From Rhizobiaceae bacterium (GTDB lineage: Bacteria; Pseudomonadota; Alphaproteobacteria; Rhizobiales; Rhizobiaceae): a stretch of 64,000 nucleotides of DNA. Of the stretch, positions 30,760 to 40,215 are shown one piece after another. Position 1 is the first letter of the stretch. Each line of letters starts with the position of its first letter. Location of the stretch: assembly GCA_017643495.1 (NCBI GenBank), contig JAEPNK010000001.1:663623-727622 (forward strand), read 5' to 3'. The position numbers were made by a program, and so were the translations under genes. The notes below the pieces were generated by a model, which did no database searches, was not told the origin of the DNA, and worked only from the letters and a program-made list of their open reading frames with translations.

Positions 30760-31530
30760 ATGGCCGTGAAAAAAAGAACCATCCTGATAACCGGAGCAAG
30801 TTCCGGCGTGGGCGCAGCCTTGGCCGAAGAATTTTCAGGTAGCAACCATCGTCTGGTGCTGCTCGCACGTAATGAGAAGCGGCTTGGCGCGGTTGCCGAT
30901 ACCTGTCGCTCTGCGGGTTCCGAAGTTGTGGTCAGAATGCTTGATGTCTGCGACGCAGAGGCTGTCGAGGCCTGTGTTGCAAAACTGGAACAGAAGTTTC
31001 CCGTAGACATGGCAATCGCAAATGCAGGGATAATGGAATCTGTAGATGAGCCCCGTACTCTGGAGCCTGTCGGGATGACAATGCGGCAGATGCACACCAA
31101 TTATGGGGGCGCAGTGAATGTCGCAGTGGCTGTGGCCAGTCGAATGCGCACGCGCAGGAATGGCCAGATCGTGCTGGTTGCTTCCCAGGCAGGACTGCAG
31201 CCTGTAGCTGACCTTCCCGGATACAGCGCATCAAAAGCCGCTACAATTTCCTACGGCGAGGCCCTTGGCAATTTTCTCAAACCGGACGGGGTTGTGGTCA
31301 CAGTGGTTTCTCCGGGTTTCATTACAACGCCCATGCTGGACGGATACGAGAATTTCCGGCCGTTTGAAATGTCTGCAAGGGACGCAGCGCGCAGAATACG
31401 CAAGGCTGCCGAAAGCAGAAGACGGTATGTTGAGTTTCCGTTTCTCCTGGCGCTGGTCGCAAGGTTGGGAAGGCTGCTGCCTGCCGCGTTGCGTTATTAT
31501 GCAACAAGGCCGTTCAATTTTGTGAAGTGA
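30760..31530 (+). CDS. rkpH: Short-chain dehydrogenase, RkpH-like (3-ketosphinganine-reductase type)
   Basis: 256 residues from ATG 30760, with GGGAGG at 30749-30754. Classical SDR: TGASSGVGAALAEEF (NADP motif), 'IANAGIMES', Ser in 'VLVASQAGLQ' and 'YSASKAA' (Tyr-x3-Lys). The C-terminus is hydrophobic and basic ('FPFLLALVARLGRLLP'), as in 3-ketodihydrosphingosine reductases. With an upstream oxoamine synthase, it could reduce an aminoketone to an amino alcohol. Sinorhizobium rkpH is the counterpart in the rkpA-rkpG-rkpH series; here pseB and an oxidoreductase on the other strand separate them. Confidence 0.8.
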   Translation: MAVKKRTILITGASSGVGAALAEEFSGSNHRLVLLARNEKRLGAVADTCRSAGSEVVVRMLDVCDAEAVEACVAKLEQKFPVDMAIANAGIMESVDEPRTLEPVGMTMRQMHTNYGGAVNVAVAVASRMRTRRNGQIVLVASQAGLQPVADLPGYSASKAATISYGEALGNFLKPDGVVVTVVSPGFITTPMLDGYENFRPFEMSARDAARRIRKAAESRRRYVEFPFLLALVARLGRLLPAALRYYATRPFNFVK

Positions 31531-31700
31531 GCGGGAAATAAACTGAAATCATTTTTGACGGGGCGGTTCATGACTAAAATTGCGTTAAAACAACCTTTAC
31601 CATTTTAATCATTTTCCGCCTTTGTTGCCGATCTGCATCTTGCTTGTAATTCCCGTGAAAGTTATACGAATTGACATATGGCCATAACCGAACGCCTTCC
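31531..31700. other. AT-rich intergenic segment before the OPX gene
   Basis: About 170 bases without a gene, much richer in A and T than the surroundings (for example 31575-31616). It probably holds the promoter of the export/KpsS-like operon. I could not pick a convincing -35/-10 pair. Confidence 0.4.
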
Positions 31701-32909
31701 ATGACGTTGTATGAGAGTTGCATTGTCGATCGTTTGTTCAGCTTGCCGGGCATTGCATCTGTCAGGACAGCGCTGAAGGCTTGTGCCCTTTTCGCATTGC
31801 TTTTCCTCTCAGCCTGTTCAACCGTTCCCGGCAGCGGGCCTCTTTCGAACGAGCTCAAGAAACAGTCGGAAGAGCAGGCATTCGACGAATTCGGCTACGC
31901 ATTGGTGGACATCAACGAATCTTCCATGAAGACCATTCTTGCGCACCAGCCGCAAGGATTTCAGCACAAGTTCTCAAATGAGAAATGGCGCCCGAAAAGC
32001 ACGGTTGGTGTTGGTGACGTGATTTCGGTTGTTGTCTGGGAACCTACCCAGCAAGGCCTGTTTTCCGGTGGTGAAGGCGGTAACCGCGCAGAGCTGGGGC
32101 CTTTCCAGATAGAACAGAGCGGTAAAATACCGGTTCCCTATGTTGGCCAGGTAACTGCCAAGGGGCGCACAATTGCCGAAATACGCTGGGCGATCCAGAG
32201 CCAGTTGAAAAGAAAGGCAATTGACCCGCAAGTGGTCGTTTCCCTCATCGAGAACAGAAGCAGTACCGTATCGGTCAATGGTGATGTCCAGAAGGCAGGG
32301 CAGGTTCCCATATCGCAAAAGGGTGACCGCTTGCTTGACATGATCGCCAAGGCGGGAGGGCCTTCAACCCCGGCCGGAGAAACCATGGTAACGCTGGTTC
32401 GCGGTGAACGCCGGGGAACACAATTGCTCCGCACGATTTATGAAAACTCTGCTGAAAATCTCTATGTCCGCGCCGGCGATCAGGTTTTCCTTACCCATGA
32501 CCCGCAGACATTTACAGCTTTCGGCGCGGTCCAGAAAGTCGGAGAATATCCGATTGTCGGACAGGACGTCTCCCTTGTTGAGGCGTTGGGCCGAGTAGGT
32601 GGTCTGAGTGACAATCGCGCCAATTCAACGGGGCTTTATCTTTTCCGCTACGAACCCTCTGCACTGCTTTACGATCTGGGCATGACAGAATATGCGGATA
32701 CAAACACGCCGACACCGGTCATTTACCGGCTGAACATGCGTGAAGGACGCTCCTACTTTTTCGGTCAGTCTTTCCTTGTCCGTGACAAGGATATTGTCTA
32801 TGTGGCAAATTCATACGGCACTGAGTTCGTCAAGTTCATCGGCATTGTATCGAGTGTCACCTCTCCAATCGTTGGTACTGCCGCCACAGTTTCGAACGTC
32901 AGCGACTGA
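31701..32909 (+). CDS. Outer-membrane polysaccharide export lipoprotein (OPX, Wza/KpsD type)
   Basis: 402 residues from ATG 31701; an in-frame TTG at 31671 is possible. Lipoprotein signal with lipobox LSAC and Cys39. The export domain is visible as 'VGVGDVISVVVWE' and 'IEQSGKIPVPYVGQV', followed by SLBB-type repeats ('TVSVNGDVQKAGQVPI' and 'FTAFGAVQKVGEYPI'). OPX proteins form the outer-membrane channel for capsule or exopolysaccharide. The next two genes encode KpsS-type capsule proteins, supporting a capsule role. The matching inner-membrane ABC transporter and the KpsE-type adaptor are not in this window. Confidence 0.88.
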   Translation: MTLYESCIVDRLFSLPGIASVRTALKACALFALLFLSACSTVPGSGPLSNELKKQSEEQAFDEFGYALVDINESSMKTILAHQPQGFQHKFSNEKWRPKSTVGVGDVISVVVWEPTQQGLFSGGEGGNRAELGPFQIEQSGKIPVPYVGQVTAKGRTIAEIRWAIQSQLKRKAIDPQVVVSLIENRSSTVSVNGDVQKAGQVPISQKGDRLLDMIAKAGGPSTPAGETMVTLVRGERRGTQLLRTIYENSAENLYVRAGDQVFLTHDPQTFTAFGAVQKVGEYPIVGQDVSLVEALGRVGGLSDNRANSTGLYLFRYEPSALLYDLGMTEYADTNTPTPVIYRLNMREGRSYFFGQSFLVRDKDIVYVANSYGTEFVKFIGIVSSVTSPIVGTAATVSNVSD

Positions 32910-32981
32910 AAACAGTAGATAATTGCAGGTTTGGCAGGAGGCGGTGAAGACGCTGCATTCCTCATAGGGTATCGTCTGGAA

Positions 32982-34280
32982 ATGACTGGCCGGGTATTCC
33001 TTTTTCTACAATCCCATCCTTCTTTCTTCGGGAGGCACCTGGTCAAGGAGATGCGCCGACAGGGAGCCGAATGCCATATTGTTAACGTATCCCTTGGTGA
33101 CTGGGCATTTCGTCTGGGAACAGGCGCCAAAAACTATGTTGGTAAGTTGCGGGATTGGCGTACCTATCTGGAAAGCTTTGTCCAGCGTCACGCGATCACT
33201 GATATTGTGTACTATGCGGACCAACGCCCCTATCACCGGATTGCCCGTTCACTGGCACACAAGCTCGGATTGAATACCTATTGCTACGAGTTCGGATATC
33301 TCAGGCCGGACTGGATAACCCTGGAAAAGGGCGGGATGGGTGCATTTTCCCATTTCCCCGATGATCCCGAGCTGATCCGGCAATTGGCAGAAAAGGTCGA
33401 TCGTGAAAAGCCGGAGGGATATTTTCCCTATCCGTTTTTCCCTGAGGCCTGGAATGAAGTTGTCTACCATATGGGGCCTTGCCTATTCCCCTATCTCTTC
33501 GCTCACTACAGACGTGACCGTTATTACCACCCGTGGATAGATTTCCCGAGCTATATCCCGCGGCTGTTGCGTTCCAAAGCTGCCAATGATCATGCGCAGG
33601 CAATGATAGATGATTTCGCATCAAACAAGACAGACTATTTTGTTGTGCCGATGCAACTCCAGTCCGATTACCAGATCAGGCGGGCCTCGCATTATACCCA
33701 CATGAGTGAAATGGTTGACGAGGTGATGCGTTCGTTCAAGGTTCATGCAAAACCGGAAGCCCATCTGGTGTTCAAGATCCATCCGCTTGACAACAATATT
33801 GAGAACTGGCCGGGTGTCATTGAGGAAATCGCCGCCAATTATGACCTGTCGCACCGCATCACGGTGATAGATGGCGGCAATCTCCACAAACTCATCACCA
33901 ATGCCAGCGGCGTTGTCCTCATTAACAGCACTACAGGCATCGAAGTCTTGCAGCGCGGAATCCCGTTGAAAGTATTGGGCATTGCCGTTTTCGACATTGC
34001 CGGACTTGCCCACCAGGGGCCGCTGGACGATTTCTGGATTAATCCTCCATTGCCGGATGGAGATTTGACAAAAGCTTTCATAAAGCTTCTCGTGGCCAGT
34101 GTTCAGGTGAAGGGCAACTTCTTCACCAGGGCCGGACGTCGGGTTGCTACGCGCGAAATAACGCGCAGGCTGCTGGCAGATGATGTCAATTCATATGGGG
34201 CTTTTGTCACACCGCCACCGCGTCTGGAAAAGGCCAAGAAAATGGGCGTTCCCATGATTTATGAAGATCTGGAATACTGA
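32982..34280 (+). CDS. KpsS/RkpJ-type capsule polysaccharide synthesis-export protein (copy 1)
   Basis: 432 residues from ATG 32982 (MTGRVFLFLQSHPSFF); the frame is open to a TTG at 32931. The Capsule_synth pattern is clear: 'FVVPMQLQSDYQI', 'LVFKIHPLDNN', 'GVVLINSTTGIEVLQRG' and 'GPLDDFW'. KpsS-type proteins are GT-B-fold Kdo transferases that start the linker on the lipid end of ABC-exported capsules; in Sinorhizobium the relative RkpJ is needed for K-antigen. No frameshift. The second copy follows after three bases. Confidence 0.85.
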   Translation: MTGRVFLFLQSHPSFFGRHLVKEMRRQGAECHIVNVSLGDWAFRLGTGAKNYVGKLRDWRTYLESFVQRHAITDIVYYADQRPYHRIARSLAHKLGLNTYCYEFGYLRPDWITLEKGGMGAFSHFPDDPELIRQLAEKVDREKPEGYFPYPFFPEAWNEVVYHMGPCLFPYLFAHYRRDRYYHPWIDFPSYIPRLLRSKAANDHAQAMIDDFASNKTDYFVVPMQLQSDYQIRRASHYTHMSEMVDEVMRSFKVHAKPEAHLVFKIHPLDNNIENWPGVIEEIAANYDLSHRITVIDGGNLHKLITNASGVVLINSTTGIEVLQRGIPLKVLGIAVFDIAGLAHQGPLDDFWINPPLPDGDLTKAFIKLLVASVQVKGNFFTRAGRRVATREITRRLLADDVNSYGAFVTPPPRLEKAKKMGVPMIYEDLEY

Positions 34281-34283
34281 CCC

Positions 34284-35510
34284 GTGACGGTCGGCAATCA
34301 TCCGGAGCGCGTTTTCCTGTTTTTGCAGGGGCCCCTGTCTTCCTACTATTCGGAAGTTGCGGCCGAACTACAGGCGATGGGCAGCAGGGTTCACAAAATA
34401 CATCTTTGCGGCAATGACATTGCGGACTGGTCGCATGGCGATCCGATTCACTATTCTGGAAGGCTGGAAGATTGGCCGGAATTTCTGGCCGATACAGCAT
34501 ATGGCTTGGGCATAACCGACATGGTGTTGCATGGTGATCGACGCCCCTATCACATACCGGCAATCGAGTGGGCACTGGCAAATTCAGTTCAGGTGCATGT
34601 CACAGAGCTTGGTTATCTGCGGCCTGACTGGATGACGATAGAACCTTTTGGTGTATCCGTCCGTTCCCGGTTTCCAACAAAGCCTGCCGCAGTTCAGAAA
34701 CTGGCCGGTCATGGCACTGCTCACAAGGAACAAACGCTATATCGGGACGAGGCAGTGTTGATGATATTGCAGGAATTCCGCTGGACGCTGTTCAATCTGA
34801 TTTACCGTTTCCGGTTTCCGAATTTTGTTTCACACCGGACCCAGTCACCCTGGGTTGTTTATCCGGGATGGATTCTGTCCAGGTTGCGGAACCTGTTCCG
34901 CGGAAATGGACAGCCGAGGAGACTTCCCGAGCCTCCTTACTATGTAATGGCCCTGCAACTGGAGGGCGATTTGCAACTGGTTGAAAATTCGCCATTTTCC
35001 GGTATGGCCGAGGCAATTGAGGACGTTATGGTTTCCTTCGCCAACCATGCGCCAGAAAATGCAAGCCTTGTTTTCAAATTGCATCCACATGAATACAGAA
35101 GGCGTGAAAGGCATCGTGATGTGAAACGCATTGCATGTGCTTACGGTTTGCAAGACCGGGTAAGGCTTGTTGAGAATATTCCCATTACCGAACTTTGCAA
35201 AAACGCCAAAGGTTTTGTGACGGTAAACAGTTCTGCCGGACTTGAAGCGCTTGCTGCCGGCACTCCTGTCCATACCATTACACGGACAATCTATTCGGTA
35301 GAAGGTTTGGTGTTTGATGGCGGCCTGGATGAATTCTGGACCTGCGGCAAGATGCCCGACCCTTTGCTGTTGGACAAGCTCAAACAGGCTCTGGCCGCAA
35401 AGATACAGGTACGCGGTACACTTTATAATCGCGATGGCCGCAAAAATGCTGCTCGTGAGACCGCCGCAAAAATAATTGAACAATACCCGTGGCTGGATGA
35501 ACTGAAATAA
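34284..35510 (+). CDS. KpsS/RkpJ-type capsule polysaccharide protein (copy 2)
   Basis: 408 residues, GTG start three bases after copy 1, with GGAA at 34271. It shows the same order of blocks as its neighbour: 'RVFLFLQGPLSSYYSEV', 'HGDRRPYH', 'VTELGYLRPDWMTIEP', 'YVMALQLEGDLQL', 'LVFKLHPHEY', 'FVTVNSSAGLEALAAG' and 'GGLDEFW'. It is thus a diverged tandem paralogue. Two such enzymes could add successive linker sugars, as KpsS and KpsC do, but this is inference. Confidence 0.83.
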   Translation: MTVGNHPERVFLFLQGPLSSYYSEVAAELQAMGSRVHKIHLCGNDIADWSHGDPIHYSGRLEDWPEFLADTAYGLGITDMVLHGDRRPYHIPAIEWALANSVQVHVTELGYLRPDWMTIEPFGVSVRSRFPTKPAAVQKLAGHGTAHKEQTLYRDEAVLMILQEFRWTLFNLIYRFRFPNFVSHRTQSPWVVYPGWILSRLRNLFRGNGQPRRLPEPPYYVMALQLEGDLQLVENSPFSGMAEAIEDVMVSFANHAPENASLVFKLHPHEYRRRERHRDVKRIACAYGLQDRVRLVENIPITELCKNAKGFVTVNSSAGLEALAAGTPVHTITRTIYSVEGLVFDGGLDEFWTCGKMPDPLLLDKLKQALAAKIQVRGTLYNRDGRKNAARETAAKIIEQYPWLDELK

Positions 35511-35590
35511 AACAGATTTCGGTCCGGTTTGAAATGCCAATTCCCGTGACAAGTGCTTGCCAACCTTCGCGTCATTGGTAAAAATCGGGC

Positions 35591-37393
35591 ATGCAAGTCG
35601 ACCATCCCGTTCAGGCAGAAAACCAGCCCACTCTACCCCCCGGTGATTTTCCTCCTTCGCTTGTTGCGGGGGTGACAAGTCTTCTAGAACAAGTCTATGG
35701 CGCAGACCTTAATGGAACGCTGGCCAATCAGGTCATGTCGGCTTTCTGGCCTGCCGGTTCCCGGCCCAAGTCAGTGCCACGGCTTGCAGAGGAAACTGCA
35801 TGGAGTGAGCGGGACACCTATGTGATCACTTATGGTGGTACATTTGTTGACGGGGAACACAAGCCGCTCGACCTGTTGCACGATTTTCTGACACGGTATC
35901 TGGAAGGGACGGTAACGGGCGTACACATACTTCCCTATTTCCCGTTCACTTCGGATGACGGTTTCTCAGTAACGGATTATCGCGAGGTAAACAGCCAGTT
36001 GGGTGCCTGGGAAGACATAGGCCGGATAGCCGATCACTTCAGGTTGATGTCTGATCTGGTGATCAATCATTGTTCCAGCCAGAGTTGGTATTTCAACGAA
36101 TACCTTCAGGGGCATGAGCCTTATGACCGGTTTTTCTTTGAAGCTGATCCCATGGCTGACCTTTCAGCCGTGGTGCGTCCGCGCGCCAGCGGGCTCCTTC
36201 GCAAGGTCAGCACAGCCAGTGGGGACCGGCATGTCTGGTGCACGTTCAGCCATGACCAGATAGATTTCAACTTTGCCAATCCGGAAGTCCTGCTTGAGTT
36301 TGTCCGTATACTCAGGTTTCACGTTGACCGTGGTGTCAGGACGCTTCGGCTGGATGCTGTTGCCTTTCTGTGGAAGCAGGTTGGTTCACCTTCAATACAC
36401 CTTCCCGAAACCCATGCAATCATAAGGCTCCTGCGTCTGCTTGCAGACCATAATGACGAGCCGCTCATGCTGATTACCGAAACGAATGTACCGAATGCCG
36501 AAAACCTGAGTTATTTCGGGAATGCCAATGAAGCCCACGCGGTCTACAATTTCTCCCTGCCCCCCTTGCTGCTCCATGCCTTGCACAATGGAACGGCGGA
36601 GTACCTGAACGAGTGGCAACTTTCTATGCCGCCCCTTCAACCAGGGTGCACATATTTCAACTTCACGGCCTCACATGACGGAATTGGTCTGAGGCCGGCT
36701 GAGGGCTATTTGAGCGACCGGCAGATTGACGAACTTATTGAAACCGTCCGGTCGTTTGGCGGACTGGTCAGCCTGCGTCAGGTGGCGGGCAATGCGCGTC
36801 GTCCATATGAGATAAACACATCTCTCTATGATGCGCTCATGGGGACTGTCGATGGGGTCGACCAGTGGAACGAACAACGCTTTTTGTGCAGTCAGATTGT
36901 CGCCATGGGGCTGCAGGGCATTCCGGGGATTTACGTTCATTCCCTGCTTGCCACGCACAATGATCACGATGGTGTAGAAAAGACAGGGCATAACAGGGCA
37001 ATCAACCGACACCGGTGGAATTATCCGGAAATCCGCGAACACCTGGACGGTGGTGAGAATGTTCATTCAAGGGTATTTGCGGCAATGAGGGATATTCTTG
37101 CCATTCGCATGAACCAACCTGCCTTTCATCCTGATGTCCCACAATTCTTGTTGCAATTGCCGAACGAGCTTTTCGGGTTTCGTCGCCATTGCATGGACCA
37201 TCAGCAGGAAATATTTGCCATTCACAACCTCTCTGACCGTCATGTCACCATACCCGCAATGTTGTTGAACCTTCATGCGGATGAAACCTGGTCGGATATT
37301 CTGGCGCCGGAAAATGATTGCACGACCAGCCGGGATATTACGTTTGAACCCTATCAGTGTCGTTGGATATCGAACAGGATTTCTGATGATTGA
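35591..37393 (+). CDS. GH13 subfamily 18 phosphorylase, probable glucosylglycerate phosphorylase
   Basis: 600 residues. Sucrose-phosphorylase-like alpha-amylase fold: 'GVHILPYFPFTSDDGFSV', 'LMSDLVINHCSSQSWYF', nucleophile Asp255 in RTLRLDAVAF, acid/base Glu297 in LITETNVPN, and 'FTASHDGIGLRP'. This subfamily includes sucrose, glucosylglycerol and glucosylglycerate phosphorylases. The next two genes encode a glucosyl-phosphoglycerate phosphatase and synthase and overlap in frame, so glucosylglycerate is the likely substrate: glucosylglycerate plus phosphate to glucose 1-phosphate plus glycerate. The specific activity is inferred from context. Confidence 0.82.
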   Translation: MQVDHPVQAENQPTLPPGDFPPSLVAGVTSLLEQVYGADLNGTLANQVMSAFWPAGSRPKSVPRLAEETAWSERDTYVITYGGTFVDGEHKPLDLLHDFLTRYLEGTVTGVHILPYFPFTSDDGFSVTDYREVNSQLGAWEDIGRIADHFRLMSDLVINHCSSQSWYFNEYLQGHEPYDRFFFEADPMADLSAVVRPRASGLLRKVSTASGDRHVWCTFSHDQIDFNFANPEVLLEFVRILRFHVDRGVRTLRLDAVAFLWKQVGSPSIHLPETHAIIRLLRLLADHNDEPLMLITETNVPNAENLSYFGNANEAHAVYNFSLPPLLLHALHNGTAEYLNEWQLSMPPLQPGCTYFNFTASHDGIGLRPAEGYLSDRQIDELIETVRSFGGLVSLRQVAGNARRPYEINTSLYDALMGTVDGVDQWNEQRFLCSQIVAMGLQGIPGIYVHSLLATHNDHDGVEKTGHNRAINRHRWNYPEIREHLDGGENVHSRVFAAMRDILAIRMNQPAFHPDVPQFLLQLPNELFGFRRHCMDHQQEIFAIHNLSDRHVTIPAMLLNLHADETWSDILAPENDCTTSRDITFEPYQCRWISNRISDD

Positions 37394-38210
37394 GAACGGT
37401 TCCACTACTCCGGCAATGGTGGTCTTTTCCGATCTTGATGGCACCCTCCTGGACCATGAATCCTACGATTGGGAACCGGCGAGACCAGCCTTGATCCGAC
37501 TTCGGGAAGCCGGCATTCCGCTCATTCTTGCTTCCAGCAAGACAGCGGCCGAGATGGTTCCCATCCGCGATGCAATCGGATTTTCCCACTGTGAAACCAT
37601 CGTTGAAAACGGAGCCGGAGTGCTTGGTCCCAATTCCGGTCCTGCGTCAGAAAATGATGAGCATGTCCGTATCCTGAAGGTATTGTCGGCACTGCCCGGT
37701 GAGCTTGCGTGCCAATTTACGGGGTTTTCGGATTGGTCAGCAGAGCAGATAGCGGAGAAAACCGGCCTTTCTCATGAACAGGCATTGCTTGCCCGGCAGC
37801 GGGCATTTTCCGAGCCGGGTTTGTGGTCTGGCACACAGGCAGACTTTGCGAGGTTTTCAGAAAAACTGCAGGCAATGGGGGTGCAGATGCAGCGAGGGGG
37901 CCGTTTCATCTCTCTTTCCCTGGGGGGAACCAAAGCTGCGCGCATGGCTGAAATTGCTTCACGCTACAAACTGCAAAACAGCCCTTGTCTTTCCGTTGCC
38001 CTTGGTGATGCGATGAATGATGTCGGGATGATTGAGCAGGCAGATTTCGGAATAATTGTAGCCAACCCTGCCCATGCGGGAATTCCCGACCTTGCCGGAG
38101 AGAAAACCGGAACCATCCTGAGATCGGTTGAAAGTGGTCCGTCAGGCTGGAACGAAATGATGATGAAATTGTTGGACAGGTTTGTTCAGGAGAGGATTAT
38201 GCATGGCTGA
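37386..38210 (+). CDS. HAD phosphatase, probable glucosyl/mannosyl-3-phosphoglycerate phosphatase
   Basis: 274 residues from ATG 37386, which overlaps the previous gene by 8 bases; a longer open frame upstream lies inside that gene. HAD motifs: FSDLDGTLLD (nucleophile Asp), 'LASSKTAAEM', and 'ALGDAMNDVGMIEQAD'. The cap type and 'ENGAGVLGP' match the MpgP family. It would remove phosphate from glucosyl-3-phosphoglycerate made by the next gene, giving glucosylglycerate, a compatible solute. Confidence 0.82.
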   Translation: MIENGSTTPAMVVFSDLDGTLLDHESYDWEPARPALIRLREAGIPLILASSKTAAEMVPIRDAIGFSHCETIVENGAGVLGPNSGPASENDEHVRILKVLSALPGELACQFTGFSDWSAEQIAEKTGLSHEQALLARQRAFSEPGLWSGTQADFARFSEKLQAMGVQMQRGGRFISLSLGGTKAARMAEIASRYKLQNSPCLSVALGDAMNDVGMIEQADFGIIVANPAHAGIPDLAGEKTGTILRSVESGPSGWNEMMMKLLDRFVQERIMHG

Positions 38211-39420
38211 TTTCCACCAGGGCGGGACAGTTGCAACCCTGCACAATTTTTCCCGGATGAAACAGAATGATCTGGAAGCCCGGTTGCGTACTTACACTGA
38301 GACCCGGAAGATTACTCTGATCTTGCCCTCACTTTATTCGGAACTTGAGGCCCCGGCACTTGATCATATTGTAAATGAACTTGCGGGGGCGGATTACATC
38401 AACCATGTAATCATCGGTCTCGACCGTGCCAGTGAAGACCAGTACCGTCATGCCCGTGACTATTTTTCCCGATTGCCCCAGCGACACGATATTCTTTGGA
38501 ATGACGGGCCACGGCTCCGGCAAATCCATGAATCGTTGGCAGCCCAGGACCTTGCGCCTGAAGAGCCGGGCAAGGGAAGAAATGTCTGGTACTGTATGGG
38601 CTATGCCCTGGCCAGCCGGAATTCCGATGTCATCGCTCTCCATGATTGTGATATCGTGACATATACCCGGGAAATGCTGGCGCGACTTGTCTATCCGGTC
38701 ACAAACCCGAACTTCAGATACCATTTCTGCAAGGGATATTATCCCCGGATCGCTGACGGGAAACTGAACGGCCGCGTTTGCAGATTGCTCGTTACGCCTT
38801 TGCTGCTGGCATTTCAGAAGACTTGCGGACAGCATGACTATCTCGACTATTTGCAAGGGTTTCGCTATCCGCTTGCCGGTGAATTTGCGATGCGCACAAA
38901 CATCGTTCCCGACATGCGTATACCGTCGGATTGGGGGCTTGAAATCGGGGTCTTGTCGGAGGTTTGGAGAAATCTCTCAAACCGCGCAGTTTGTCAGGTG
39001 GATATATCGGATGCCTATGACCACAAACACCAGTCCCTCTCCCGCGAGGATGCATCACGCGGACTGTCCCGCATGTCGATCGATATCACCAAGGCGTTGT
39101 TCCGGAAACTTGCAACCGATGGCGTGACATTCAGCATGTCAAACATCCGGACATTGAAAGCAACCTATTTCCGGATTGCGCTGGATCTGGTGGAAATGTA
39201 TCAAAATGATGCCCGGATGAACGGACTGGAAACGGACCGTCACAAGGAAGAGGAAGCGGTGGAACTGTTTGCTGCGAACATTATGGTTGCCGGGCAGACA
39301 TTTCTGGAAAACCCGATGGAAACACCATTTATCCCGAACTGGAGCCGTATCCAGTCAGCAAATCCGGATCTTTTGAGGCACCTGTTTGAAGCTGTGAAAC
39401 AGGATAGTGAATCAGTTTAG
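38203..39420 (+). CDS. gpgS: Glucosyl-3-phosphoglycerate synthase (GpgS-like, GT81)
   Basis: 405 residues from ATG 38203 with AGGAGAGG just upstream; overlaps the phosphatase by 8 bases. GT-A fold: 'KITLILPSLYSEL', 'GKGRNVWYCMGYAL', metal motif 'HDCDIV' (Asp-x-Asp), 'GFRYPLAGEFAMR' and 'IPSDWGLEIGVL'. The blocks match GpgS-type enzymes, which join glucose from an NDP-sugar to 3-phosphoglycerate. The C-terminus is about 70 residues longer than mycobacterial GpgS, as in the cyanobacterial/proteobacterial form. Its 3' end overlaps a gene on the other strand by 9 bases. Confidence 0.83.
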   Translation: MADFHQGGTVATLHNFSRMKQNDLEARLRTYTETRKITLILPSLYSELEAPALDHIVNELAGADYINHVIIGLDRASEDQYRHARDYFSRLPQRHDILWNDGPRLRQIHESLAAQDLAPEEPGKGRNVWYCMGYALASRNSDVIALHDCDIVTYTREMLARLVYPVTNPNFRYHFCKGYYPRIADGKLNGRVCRLLVTPLLLAFQKTCGQHDYLDYLQGFRYPLAGEFAMRTNIVPDMRIPSDWGLEIGVLSEVWRNLSNRAVCQVDISDAYDHKHQSLSREDASRGLSRMSIDITKALFRKLATDGVTFSMSNIRTLKATYFRIALDLVEMYQNDARMNGLETDRHKEEEAVELFAANIMVAGQTFLENPMETPFIPNWSRIQSANPDLLRHLFEAVKQDSESV

Positions 39421-40215
39421 TTCAAGCGGGCTCGTGTTTTTGGTCTGAACCTCGACTGATTGCTCGACAAAACTCACCATGCCTATTGATGTCATGAAGG
39501 CAACATCTGCTGCATCGCAACCAACTCCGATAACGGCAGTCTTGTCCGCGCTTGCCATGCCGGTGGGATCAACAAGATACCAGTATCCGTCAAGATAGAC
39601 TTCGGCGACTGCATGGAAATCCTGGGGTTTGACATTGGGCGCATAGACGCTTGCAAACCGGGCCGGTATGGCTGCTGCACGGCACAGGCTTATCAGGACA
39701 TGGGTGAAGTCGCGACAAACCCCCTGGCGCTGCACAAAGGTTTCAGTGGCCGTCGTACGATGATTGCTGGCGCCGATGACATATTCAAAACTGTTCAGTA
39801 TCCAGTCACGCATTGCCATGACAAGACTTCCACCAGAAAGACCATGGAATTTTTTCTGCACGAACGGGACAAAATCGAAGGCCGGACAGTAGGTTGATGG
39901 CATGAGATAGCGGGTGGCTTCGCCATCAAGCCGGTTGGTAGGCAAGGCATCGAGTTGGCAAAGGTCAATGTCGTGCCGGTCAATCATGACATCGGCAGAA
40001 TAATCGACGACCATGTTTCCGCAGGTATTGAACCAGATCCGTTCGCCTACTCCGTCCTGCCCGGCAATGCGGGATAATCCTGAATGGGCGGGAAAGTCGA
40101 GCCTGCTGGCAAGTACGGTCTGGCCATAGCCATCAGCGGCTTCAAGTTGCAGCAGAATATCCATTGGCCTCGGGACCTGATAGTTCAGATGAGCCCCGAT
40201 AGACAACAAAGACAT
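39412..40215 (-). CDS. Transglutaminase-like cysteine protease-fold protein (copy 1)
   Basis: 267 residues. Transglutaminase core triad: Cys167 in RQGVCRDFTH, His201 in 'PQDFHAVAEVYLDG' and Asp216 in 'YLVDPTGM'; an N-terminal beta domain precedes it. It has no signal peptide. It diverges from the ATP-grasp/alpha-E/transglutaminase/Anbu operon, from which it is separated by 203 bases, so it may belong to the same pathway. It converges with, and overlaps, gpgS. Confidence 0.8.
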   Translation of the reverse strand: MSLLSIGAHLNYQVPRPMDILLQLEAADGYGQTVLASRLDFPAHSGLSRIAGQDGVGERIWFNTCGNMVVDYSADVMIDRHDIDLCQLDALPTNRLDGEATRYLMPSTYCPAFDFVPFVQKKFHGLSGGSLVMAMRDWILNSFEYVIGASNHRTTATETFVQRQGVCRDFTHVLISLCRAAAIPARFASVYAPNVKPQDFHAVAEVYLDGYWYLVDPTGMASADKTAVIGVGCDAADVAFMTSIGMVSFVEQSVEVQTKNTSPLELN

